From NCBI GenBank assembly GCA_036524155.1, contig DATDCV010000434.1:1-12382 (forward strand): a DNA stretch of 12,382 nt, written 5' to 3'. Numbering within the stretch: the first letter of the stretch is position 1; each line of letters starts with the position of its first letter. A model generated the notes under the pieces. It was not told the origin of the DNA. It was given only the letters and a program-made list of their open reading frames with translations, and searched no databases. Positions 5,546 to 12,382 of this stretch are shown here, piece after piece. The DNA is from DATDCV01 sp036524155. GTDB taxonomy: Bacteria > Verrucomicrobiota > Verrucomicrobiia > Limisphaerales > UBA8199. The position numbers and the translations under genes were made by a program.

Positions 5546-8500
5546 ATGAAGAGGAACTTCTGCGGAAAACTTTTGAAAACCTATGCTCCGATGCTCGCTT
5601 GTTGTTCGCTCGCCATCTGCGAGGGCTTTGCAGCCTCGGCGCCGAAACCTACGCTTTTGCGTTGCGAGTATGCGCACAACCCCAACGCGGTGGATGCGCC
5701 GCACCCGCGGCTGAGCTGGGCTTTCGAAGCTGAAAGGAGCCGGCGGGGCGAGGTGCAAACGGCGTACCAGTTGCTGGTGGCCGGCAGCCAGGAGTTGCTC
5801 GACAAGAACCAAGGGGAGCTCTGGGACAGCGGGCAGGTCAGCTCAGGGGAGTCCCTCCACATTCCTTACAACGGAAAACCACTTGCTTCCGGACAGACGG
5901 TATTCTGGAAAGTCCGCGCGTGGGATCGGGATGGGCGAGTCTCCTCGTGGAGCGAGCCGGCCCGGTTTACCATGGGCATTCTCAACCCCTCCGATTGGCA
6001 AGCCAAGTGGATCGGCTACGACACCGGTTCCAGGGACGACACCAGCCTGGCGCAGTTTAAACAGTCGCTGCGGCTGGACGAAAATAAGTGGCTCTGGGTG
6101 AATGGCTCGCGCGCAGGTGATCAGCCCGCTGGAAAAGTGTTTTTCCGCAAAATGGTCCAGATACCCTCCGACCGCCGCGTGAAACAAGCCACCTTTCTCC
6201 TCGCGGCCGACGACGGCTTCCGTTTGTTTATCAACGGACATCTCGCCGGACAGGGCAGCACGTGGAAAAACGCTGAAAGTCCCGACGTCACAGGCCGGCT
6301 GCAGCCCGGCTCGAACGCGGTCGGGGTCGAGGTCACTAACGTTGGAGACAACCCATCTCCGGCAGGGTTGATCGGGCGGTTGGTGGTCCTCTATGACAGC
6401 GGCGAACCGCTCGTGGTGCCGATAGACACTTCCTGGGTCACCAGCCGCGAGGCCGGGGAACGTTGGAGTTGGCCCGACTTTGATGCGTCGGATTGGAAAC
6501 CCGCGGCGGAAGTGGCTGCTTTTGGCGATCAACCCTGGGGCAAAATCGAACAGAGGGCCGTCACGATCGAGCCCGCTCCATTTTTCCGCAAACCTTTCTC
6601 GATTGCACAGCCCGTCAAACGAGCTGTGCTGTTCGCCTCCGCTCTGGGTGTTTACGAGCTGCACCTCAACGGCAGGCCCGTGGACACCGATGTGCTGTCG
6701 CCCGGATGGACCGATTACCGCAAGCGCGTGCATTACTTCGGTTACGACGTCACCCAACAGCTCAAACGAGGCGAAAACGTCCTCGGCGCGATCCTCGGCG
6801 ACGGTTGGTATGCGGGATACCTCGCCTTCACGGGCCGGCGCCATTATTACGGGGAAAGCCCCCGCTTGCTGGTCCAGTTGGAACTTGAGTTCAAAGACGG
6901 CTCGAAACAAGTCATCGGAACTGACGAAACCTGGAAGGCCACCACCGGCCCAATCCGTGAGGGCGACCTGTTGATGGGTTGCGTCTATGACGCGCGGAAA
7001 GAACTCCCGGGTTGGGACACGCCGGCCTGCGATGATGCTCAATGGCGCAGCGCCAAGGTGGACGCAACCGTGAAAGCAAATCTTCAGGCCCATCCCGGCG
7101 CGCCCATTCGACGCATCGAACAAGTCGCCGCCAAAAAGGTCACCGAGCCCAAGCCTGGCGTTTATGTGTTTGATCTGGGCCAGAACATGGTTGGCTGGGT
7201 TCGTCTGAAAGCGAAAGGCCGCGCGGGGCAAAAGGTCGTCGTGCGCCACGCTGAAATGCTCAACCCGGATGGGACGATCTACACGGTGAACCTGCGGGCC
7301 GCCAAAGCGACCGACACCTTCCTGCTGGCTGACGGACCGAAGCGCGCTTACGAACCGTTCTTCACGTTCCACGGTTTCCAATATGTCGAGGTCACCGGCC
7401 TCGACTACAAACCCGAGCTGGCGGACGTCGTCGGCATCGTAGTGCATTCGGACCTGCCGCAGGCCGGCTGGTTTGAATGTTCCGAACCGCTCGTCAACAA
7501 GCTCACGCTCAACTCGCTCTGGGGTCAAAAAGGTAACTTCCTCGACGTGCCCACCGATTGCCCGCAGCGCGATGAACGCGCCGGGTGGACCGGCGACGCG
7601 CAGGTGTTTATGAAAACCGCCTGCCTTAACATGGACGCGCCCGGCTTTTACACCAAGTGGCTGATGGACCTCTGCCAGGATTCGCAGCGCGCCGACGGCG
7701 GGTTCGGCGACGTCGCTCCCCATCTGAGCATCGTCAGCCACGGCAATACCGGCTGGACTGATGCCGGCGAGGTCTGTAACTGGCGCATGTACGAACTCTA
7801 CGGCGATACGCGCGTGCTTGAACAGCACTACGACGCGCTCAATCGCCACATGGATTACCTTGGCGCGACCAGCAAAGACTTTGTCCGTGGCACCGGCGCG
7901 TACGGGGATTGGCTCCGGCTGGCGGGCCCACAGCATTCGGAAGCCATCGGTACCGCCTACTACTATTATGCCGCGAGCCTGATGACACGTATCGCGGACG
8001 CGCTCGGCAAAGCGGAAGATGCGCAGAAATTCCGCCAGCTCTCCGATAATATTCGCACGGCGTTCGTGAAGACCTTCATCAAGGACGACGGTCGCATCCT
8101 GGACAAAAAGAACGAAACGGGCCAGACATTCTATGCGCTCGCGTTCGGGCTGGACCTGGTTCCGCCGCAACTCAAGGCCAAAGCGGCCGAACAATTCGTC
8201 GCCTCGATCAACAAGGAGCAGGATCACCTCGCGACGGGTTTCCTGGGCACACCGTTTGTTCTGTTCGCGCTCCAAAAAGCCGGCCACCCTGAGCTGGCCT
8301 ACAAACTCGTCTTGAACAAGACTTATCCTTCCTGGCTCCAGCAGGTCCTCTGGGGATCAACCACCATGTGGGAACGCTGGGATGGCTGGCGTCCGGACAA
8401 GGGCTTCCAGGATCCCGGCATGAATTCCTTCAACCATTACTGGCTGGGTTGCGTCAGCGAATGGCTGTTCACTCAGGCCGCGGGCATCGACACCGACGGA

Positions 8501-8830
8501 CCCGCATTCAAGCGGATAATCATCCGCCCCGAAATTCCGAAGTCCGGGGAAGGCCTCCAGCATGTGAAAGCCACTTACAATTCCATACGCGGCCAAATCG
8601 TCAGCGCGTGGAAGCTGGATAGCTCCGGCTTGAAGCTCGATGTTACTATCCCCGGTAATTGCATCGCCGTAGTTTACATACCCGCGAACTCTCCATCAGA
8701 AGTCCGGGAAAGCGGCAAGCCAGCCGAGCAGGTTGCGAGCGTGAAATTCCTTCGCCAGGATGCTGGCACTGCGGTCTTCGAAGTCGGCTCCGGACACTAC
8801 GTCTTTGACTCGAAGAAACGGCTGCCCTGA
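5546..8830 (+). CDS. Exported alpha-L-rhamnosidase, glycoside hydrolase family 78
   Basis: This encodes 1094 residues from ATG 5546 (MKRNFCGKLLKTYAPMLACC), chosen because it opens a Sec signal peptide (cleavage near AASA, about residue 31). An upstream in-frame start at 5483 would bury it. It hydrolyses terminal alpha-L-rhamnose from glycans by inversion. An N-terminal fibronectin-like part with LLRCEYAHNPNAVDAPHPRL covers about 35-145. An inserted beta-sandwich with AADDGFRLFINGHLAG follows (about 180-335), then the Bac_rhamnosid N domain (about 345-480) and a concanavalin-like domain (about 525-640). The (alpha/alpha)6 catalytic barrel (about 645-980) has TDCPQRDERAGWTGDAQ (670-686), which holds the general acid Glu677, and TTMWERWDG with Glu943 as the likely base. 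A C-terminal beta domain ends it. It should act in the periplasm or outside. It has no good ribosome site and follows two dead genes. Confidence 0.93.
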   Translation: MKRNFCGKLLKTYAPMLACCSLAICEGFAASAPKPTLLRCEYAHNPNAVDAPHPRLSWAFEAERSRRGEVQTAYQLLVAGSQELLDKNQGELWDSGQVSSGESLHIPYNGKPLASGQTVFWKVRAWDRDGRVSSWSEPARFTMGILNPSDWQAKWIGYDTGSRDDTSLAQFKQSLRLDENKWLWVNGSRAGDQPAGKVFFRKMVQIPSDRRVKQATFLLAADDGFRLFINGHLAGQGSTWKNAESPDVTGRLQPGSNAVGVEVTNVGDNPSPAGLIGRLVVLYDSGEPLVVPIDTSWVTSREAGERWSWPDFDASDWKPAAEVAAFGDQPWGKIEQRAVTIEPAPFFRKPFSIAQPVKRAVLFASALGVYELHLNGRPVDTDVLSPGWTDYRKRVHYFGYDVTQQLKRGENVLGAILGDGWYAGYLAFTGRRHYYGESPRLLVQLELEFKDGSKQVIGTDETWKATTGPIREGDLLMGCVYDARKELPGWDTPACDDAQWRSAKVDATVKANLQAHPGAPIRRIEQVAAKKVTEPKPGVYVFDLGQNMVGWVRLKAKGRAGQKVVVRHAEMLNPDGTIYTVNLRAAKATDTFLLADGPKRAYEPFFTFHGFQYVEVTGLDYKPELADVVGIVVHSDLPQAGWFECSEPLVNKLTLNSLWGQKGNFLDVPTDCPQRDERAGWTGDAQVFMKTACLNMDAPGFYTKWLMDLCQDSQRADGGFGDVAPHLSIVSHGNTGWTDAGEVCNWRMYELYGDTRVLEQHYDALNRHMDYLGATSKDFVRGTGAYGDWLRLAGPQHSEAIGTAYYYYAASLMTRIADALGKAEDAQKFRQLSDNIRTAFVKTFIKDDGRILDKKNETGQTFYALAFGLDLVPPQLKAKAAEQFVASINKEQDHLATGFLGTPFVLFALQKAGHPELAYKLVLNKTYPSWLQQVLWGSTTMWERWDGWRPDKGFQDPGMNSFNHYWLGCVSEWLFTQAAGIDTDGPAFKRIIIRPEIPKSGEGLQHVKATYNSIRGQIVSAWKLDSSGLKLDVTIPGNCIAVVYIPANSPSEVRESGKPAEQVASVKFLRQDAGTAVFEVGSGHYVFDSKKRLP

Positions 8831-9180
8831 CGGGTGTTTTTCAGAACCTGGAGCCGCACGCACGGCTCTTGGCTGGCCGATCAAGCCAACGCCCAGACAG
8901 GCGTCCGCTCACCCCTGGCGATGTGCAAGTGCGCTCGCCAGGCGTGGCGTGTCGCGCAACACCGCCTGAATCTGCACCTCAGTTTCAATGTCCGGTAGCG
9001 GCTGGTGTGGCTCCGTAAACGCCCCTCCTCGCTGAGTTTTTGCGGTCTCTGCGTGGTTTCGCGGCTGCCAAATCCGTGCCGGTGTCGATCCTCACCGCTT
9101 AGACCGGCCGTGGTCCCGCTCCCCGGGGGGATTTTTCTTGTGCGGTTTTCGCGGGTGCGGGCATTACTTTATGAGACGCG
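8831..9180. other. Gap between rhamnosidase and sigma factor, no gene seen
   Basis: I see no convincing ORF. The stretch holds a small hairpin (8851-8868) and a CTCTGCGTGG-type phrase near 9050. A 22-base sequence, CCGGTGTCGATCCTCACCGC plus two bases (9079-9100), recurs with four changes at 11799-11820. The promoter of the sigma gene should lie in the last 100 bases, but I could not pick out confident -35/-10 elements. Only a weak purine stretch (TGAGACG) precedes the ATG at 9181. Confidence 0.5.
8851..8868 (+). terminator. Possible weak terminator hairpin after the rhamnosidase
   Basis: GAGCCG (8851-8856) and CGGCTC (8863-8868) form a perfect 6-base stem with a 6-base loop, 20 bases after the stop codon. 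Only two T residues follow, so an intrinsic terminator is uncertain. It may act with Rho or simply cap the transcript. Confidence 0.3.
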
Positions 9181-10824
9181 ATGACTGACGACCTTGAGCT
9201 GTTACGCCGCTATGCCGCTGAGCAATCGGAGGCCGCCTTCGCCGAGTTGACGCGGCGGCATGTGGACCTGGTCTATTCCGCCGCGCTGCGCCTGGTGCAT
9301 GGCGACGTGCCATCCGCCCAGGACGTGACGCAGCAGGTCTTTACCGAGGTCGCCCGGCAGGCGAAACGGCTGGCCCGGCATCCCGCGCTGGTGGGCTGGC
9401 TCTACACGACTACCCGGCTGATGGCCTTGCGGGCCAATCGAACTGAACAACGACGCAAAGCGCGCGAACAGGAGGCTAACGCCATGGACCAACTCCTTCA
9501 CGACGACGCCGCCTCATCGGATTGGGCCCCGCTCCGGCCGGTAATTGAGGACGCCATGCACGAATTGTCCGACAAGGATCGTCATGCTGTCTTGCTTCGC
9601 TTTTTTGAAAACAAGACCCTCAACCAGGTGGGCGCCGCTCTAAATTTGACCGAAAACGCCGCCCGCATGCGCGTGGACCGCGCGCTGGACAAGCTGCGCG
9701 GGATACTCGCCCGGCGCGGGATTACCGTCACCGTAGCCGCGCTCGCAGCCACCGTATCGGCCAATGCCGTCCAGGCCGCGCCTGCGGCTTTTGCCGCCAG
9801 TCTTTCCGGCGCCGCGATCGCCGCCAGCGCCGTCCGCGCTTCAACCCTTATTGCCGCAACCCAAACCGTAGCCATGACCACATTCCAGAAGACCATTGTT
9901 GCCGCGGCGCTTGCTGCCGCGGTCGGCACTGGCATTTATGCCGTCCACCAGGGCTCGCAACTGAAGGCCCAAATCCAAACACTCCAACAGCAGCAGGCGC
10001 CTTTGGTCGCTCAAATCCAGCATTTAGAGCAGGAACGCAGCCAGGCCTCCAACCAGGTGGCGGCCTTGAGCGAGGAGAACGCGCGCTTGAAAACAGGCCG
10101 TAGCGAGGCCGAGTTGCTGAAATTGCGCGGTGAAGTGGGGGTGCTCCGGCAACGGGCAAGTTCCAACCAAACCACGACCGCTCAGCCGGCCGGCGGATTG
10201 GCCAAAATGATGAACGATCCCGCGATGAAGCAATACATGCTGAAAGCGATGCAGGAGAAAATGAGGTCATTGTACGCGGACCTCATCAAGGAACTGAACC
10301 TGACCCCGGAGCAGACGGAACAGTTTCTGCAATTGCTCAGCGGCGCCGGATCAAAAGAGCTGGCCCGGCTTACGGCTCCAGGGCAGGGAGCACCAAATCA
10401 GGTCGAAACCGAAGCGACGCCGGAAATGGCAAGTCAATTGCAGGCATTGCTGGGGGATGCGGGCAGTGCCCGATTCAAAGAGTTCAGCGAGGAATTGCCC
10501 GCCCGGACCACCCTCACCTTGCTCAATGACCAATTGGGAACGGCCTCGCTCAGCGCCGACCAGAGCGCAAACCTCATCCAAATCATCAAGGCCGAACCGG
10601 CTGACTTAACCCAAGGGATCCTGGGCGGGCCGGACAAGGCTTTTTTGGGGTCCCAGACGGACATTGATAATTTCCTGCAACAGGTGGCCCAGAGCAACCA
10701 GCGCATCTTGCAGCAAGCTGCCAGTCGTCTGAATCCCGACCAATTGGCCGCGCTCGACGCCGTTTTGACCAAGGCCATCGACGCCCGAAAACTCCAGGGA
10801 GCCGCCTTCTTCCAAAGGCACTGA
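9181..10824 (+). CDS. ECF sigma factor fused to a membrane-anchored coiled-coil extension
   Basis: This encodes 547 residues from ATG 9181. Residues about 18-88 are sigma region 2 (FAELTRRHVDLVYSAALRL, then DVTQQVFTEVARQA) and about 122-175 are sigma region 4 (LSDKDRHAVLLRFFENKTLN and a helix-turn-helix ending MRVDRALDKLR). Ordinary ECF sigmas stop near here. This one continues with an Ala-rich hydrophobic stretch (about 181-222) and a clear transmembrane helix (236-255, TIVAAALAAAVGTGIYAVHQ). A Gln/Glu-rich coiled coil (258-325) and about 220 more residues follow, including KELNLTPEQTEQFLQLL (370-386), which recalls the LTxxQ pattern of Spy/CpxP-type periplasmic proteins. The sigma part would be held at the membrane with the tail outside, so release or a conformational change could control it. 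Similar fusions are, to my knowledge, common in Pedosphaera-like genomes. No separate anti-sigma gene is adjacent. Confidence 0.9.
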   Translation: MTDDLELLRRYAAEQSEAAFAELTRRHVDLVYSAALRLVHGDVPSAQDVTQQVFTEVARQAKRLARHPALVGWLYTTTRLMALRANRTEQRRKAREQEANAMDQLLHDDAASSDWAPLRPVIEDAMHELSDKDRHAVLLRFFENKTLNQVGAALNLTENAARMRVDRALDKLRGILARRGITVTVAALAATVSANAVQAAPAAFAASLSGAAIAASAVRASTLIAATQTVAMTTFQKTIVAAALAAAVGTGIYAVHQGSQLKAQIQTLQQQQAPLVAQIQHLEQERSQASNQVAALSEENARLKTGRSEAELLKLRGEVGVLRQRASSNQTTTAQPAGGLAKMMNDPAMKQYMLKAMQEKMRSLYADLIKELNLTPEQTEQFLQLLSGAGSKELARLTAPGQGAPNQVETEATPEMASQLQALLGDAGSARFKEFSEELPARTTLTLLNDQLGTASLSADQSANLIQIIKAEPADLTQGILGGPDKAFLGSQTDIDNFLQQVAQSNQRILQQAASRLNPDQLAALDAVLTKAIDARKLQGAAFFQRH

Positions 10825-10892
10825 CGGTTACGCCAGCTGATTCCCTCACGAAATCGAATAAGCGCGGCAAATAGGATGTTCGTCTGTTTTGT

Positions 10893-11063
10893 GCCAATCG
10901 CGAAAAGCCGATAGCCGATAGCCGATCCTCGATAGCCGATCACCGACCCCCAAATCCAGCAGCGGCTTCCACGTTTCCAGAATCGCAAATAGCCTGCTGC
11001 CTTGGGCTATCGCCTGATGTCTTCAATGCGTGGGGCATCGGCTATCGTCCATTGGCGATTGGC
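10893..11063. repeat. REPIN-like element of inverted GATAGCC-type motifs
   Basis: A 171-base unit is bounded by GCCAATCGC (10893-10901) and its exact complement GCGATTGGC (11055-11063). Inside, CGATAGCCGAT occurs at 10909-10919, 10916-10926 (overlapping) and 10930-10940. The inverse, ATCGGCTATCG, is at 11037-11047, with degenerate copies such as GGGCTATCGCC near 11004. The middle (about 10948-11030) is unrelated sequence. Paired inverted copies of a short motif around a spacer are the build of REPIN or small MITE-type elements, which are moved by a transposase encoded elsewhere. The last base of the right arm is also the last base of the minus-strand stop codon at 11063-11065. The element fills most of the gap between two converging genes and could also act as a shared terminator. 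Confidence 0.65.
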
Positions 11064-11593
11064 TATTGTGTGTCTCCCCGCGCCTCCTGAGCCTCTGGGG
11101 TGTTATACAGAGGATGGTCGGGCTTGAGCTTGCGCAGAAACTCAAGCCTGAACTTCCTGGCCTTCTCAGCCACCTCTCGTCTTTCCCGCTCTGAAGCGGT
11201 CAGATGTCGTTTGCCTTGAACGGGAGAGTTTTCCAGGGCGCCTGCCCAGGCTGTCAGTTGTCGCGCGCACGATTCGGCCAACTCACGGATCTCTTGAAAG
11301 TGCCGGAGGTGCGGTCTGAGCTTGGGCCGGTCTCTAATCACCGCCAACATCGAACGGACCTCGCCACCCGAACCGCGGGCAATGGCGAGAAACGAAAGGA
11401 GTTCGGCATTGGTCACCCTCTCGAATCCCTCGGCAATATGATTAGAAACCGACAACGCGGCCCGGTCCAGTTGGTTGCGGAAGCCGGGCGAGAGCGGCAC
11501 GCTGGGGGTCTCCAGCAAGTCCAGCACCCGGTTGTAGAGCCGCGCAGCCTCCTGCCAAACCGGGAGTTCCTCGAACTTCGTATACTTAGCCAT
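11063..11593 (-). CDS. Four-helix-bundle protein (S23 / IVP-like family)
   Basis: This encodes 176 residues on the minus strand, from ATG at 11593 to TAG at 11063-11065. The start is supported by AAGGAG (plus-strand 11603-11608), nine bases upstream. The motifs FEELPVWQEAARLYNRVLDL, LSPGFRNQLDRAALSVSNHI, AEGFERVTNAELLSFL and ARGSGGEVRSML are those of the four-helix-bundle family (TIGR02436), first seen as ORFs inside 23S rRNA intervening sequences and related to the Avd accessory protein of diversity-generating retroelements. Usual members are about 115-130 residues. Here a basic, charged tail (about 130-176, with ASERERREVAEKARKFRLEF) is added. The family is often a stand-alone gene of unknown role, presumed to bind nucleic acid as a pentamer-like bundle. 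No reverse transcriptase or template repeat is seen nearby. Confidence 0.85.
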   Translation of the reverse strand: MAKYTKFEELPVWQEAARLYNRVLDLLETPSVPLSPGFRNQLDRAALSVSNHIAEGFERVTNAELLSFLAIARGSGGEVRSMLAVIRDRPKLRPHLRHFQEIRELAESCARQLTAWAGALENSPVQGKRHLTASERERREVAEKARKFRLEFLRKLKPDHPLYNTPEAQEARGDTQ

Positions 11594-11919
11594 TTGCGTC
11601 TTCTCCTTCTCTCACATGCTGTTTTCCGCAGGGGACGTCTTTCGCCTGCTCGCCCAATCAAGTTGTGAATTCCTTAGTCACGTCAACAGATACAGCGGCA
11701 CTGAGGCGACAGCCGCTTCACTGTTCAACGCGGCTTGCATATGAAAATGGTCAACGTACCGTATGAGGTAGCCTTTCGAAGCCCGTATAGTCTCCCGCCC
11801 GGTGTCGGTCCTCACTGTTGAAGTGGCCGATGCTGCAATTTGGTTGCGGGAGCGCCGGCGTTCGTGCCAACTATCCATAGATGCCGTGGCTAAAGTACAA
11901 GCGTGCGATTGGCCGAAGA
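11594..11919. other. Divergent intergenic region, no clear gene
   Basis: This 326-base stretch separates the minus-strand four-helix-bundle gene from the plus-strand exported protein gene, so both promoters should be here. I could not identify confident promoter boxes. It carries the second copy of the CCGGTGTCG-R-TCCTCAC sequence (11799-11820). Open frames on both strands through here have no recognisable features, apart from a minus-strand tail reading ALNSEAAVASVPLYLLT at about 11678-11730, which I could not identify. Confidence 0.45.
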
Positions 11920-12382
11920 ATGTTAAGCCGTTCCATTCCGAAGCGCCTGGCCGGCCGGGCAGCGCTGGCGGTGTGGCTCGCACTGGCCGCTGGGGAGGCG
12001 CGGTCGGCGATACCACCGGAGCCTGCCACGCACACGGTTTACTTGGATTCCAGGGAACAGGACTCGCGGGTCATCGGCTGGAGGCTGAACGTCACTCCGC
12101 AAGCAGTGCCGTTTACGAAGGAACCGGATTGGGGCGGAAGGAACATCTGCCGTGGCAGGATCAATTCTGTGTTTCGGGACGTGGAACGACCCGGCGCGGC
12201 GCCCGCGCGCAGCATCGACCTTCCTTTCGCGTGGGACTATAAACGGGGCAAACTCTACCTGGATACAAACCGGAATGGCGACCTGGCGGAGGAGACCGTT
12301 TACTCAACTGAACCCACTTCGGGAAATTACTTCTACCAGACCTTCACGAACATTCATCTCGTGTTCGACGCACAGCCGTCGG
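11920..12382 (+). CDS. Exported protein with a calcium-loop-like motif, cut by the right edge
   Basis: The first 154 codons are open to the end of the window. From ATG 11920 the N-terminus is a signal peptide (MLSRSIPKRLAGRAALAVWL, then ALAAGEARSA, cleavage about residue 30). An in-frame ATG at 11881, right after a stop codon, would add 13 basic residues. The mature part holds a beta-rich region with GWRLNV and DWGGRN. LPFAWDYKRGKLYLDTNRNG then DLAEETVYS follows. The segment DTNRNGDLAEE (115-125) has the D-x-N-x-N-G spacing of EF-hand or dockerin-type calcium loops. Secreted proteins with a 'LYLD.NRNGDL' phrase occur in Planctomycetes and Verrucomicrobia, to my recollection, without known function. 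The rest lies beyond the window. Confidence 0.65.
   Translation, partial: MLSRSIPKRLAGRAALAVWLALAAGEARSAIPPEPATHTVYLDSREQDSRVIGWRLNVTPQAVPFTKEPDWGGRNICRGRINSVFRDVERPGAAPARSIDLPFAWDYKRGKLYLDTNRNGDLAEETVYSTEPTSGNYFYQTFTNIHLVFDAQPS

Noticed and set aside
4548..5812. Long minus-strand frames opposite the response regulator and the dehydrogenase remnants
   Set aside because: They are complementary to the well-supported receiver and LuxR domains and show no family features.
5843..8287. An 814-codon open frame on the minus strand
   Set aside because: It lies wholly opposite the GH78 gene, whose motifs are unmistakable. Its translation has no recognisable domain and reflects GC-rich codon bias.
10903..10945. 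CRISPR array from the repeated CGATAGCCGAT units
   Set aside because: The units are 7-14 bases apart, overlap each other, have no unique spacers of even length and occur in both orientations.
11678..12016. A minus-strand 112-codon frame ending ALNSEAAVASVPLYLLT
   Set aside because: Its N-terminal third is antisense to the signal-peptide gene at 11920. The tail looks protein-like but matches nothing I can name, so it is not called.

Overview
The window looks like GC-rich, Gram-negative soil or freshwater bacterial DNA. My best guess is Verrucomicrobiota, in the Pedosphaera / Limisphaerales part. Two things suggest this: an ECF sigma factor fused to an Ala-rich, membrane-anchored coiled-coil extension, and a large secreted GH78 alpha-L-rhamnosidase sitting among debris of sugar-type dehydrogenases. 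The assignment is from family knowledge and style. No rRNA or tRNA gene, CRISPR array or intact transposon is visible.

Left part (1-2366). Bases 1-195 read, on the minus strand, as the 5' end (domain I) of a group II intron whose remainder lies off the left edge. The intron begins exactly where a repeated short ORF is interrupted. The short ORF is seen as a broken copy at 196-308 and an intact 40-codon copy at 1753-1875 (72 of 98 bases identical, no gaps). Both copies end in a 4-base stop/start overlap with the next gene. Around them are four small predicted membrane or exported proteins (305-679, 683-1261, 1277-1756, 1872-2366), tightly packed on the plus strand and not assignable to a named family.

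Middle part (2367-5545). A decayed stretch carries a fragment of an IS3-type transposase (2448-2546). Next come a PAS-GAF sensor histidine kinase with a poor start (2809-4572) and a NarL/LuxR-type response regulator overlapping it by ATGA (4569-5192). A third ATGA overlap leads into a 55-codon short-chain dehydrogenase that keeps only its two ends (5189-5356). It is followed by an orphan C-terminal tail resembling a Gfo/Idh/MocA oxidoreductase (5359-5526). The region looks like the scar of deletions that removed one or more sugar-dehydrogenase genes.

Right part (5546-12382). This holds the exported GH78 rhamnosidase (5546-8830), a 350-base gap with one small hairpin, and the sigma-factor fusion (9181-10824). 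Next is a 171-base element built from inverted copies of a short motif (10893-11063), whose last base lies in the stop codon of a convergent four-helix-bundle protein gene (11063-11593, minus). The start of an exported protein with a calcium-loop-like motif runs off the right edge (from 11920).

The plausible working units are the kinase/regulator pair, which may once have been followed by the dehydrogenase, and the rhamnosidase, which would release L-rhamnose from plant or microbial glycans. No sequence evidence ties the regulator to the rhamnosidase beyond proximity.
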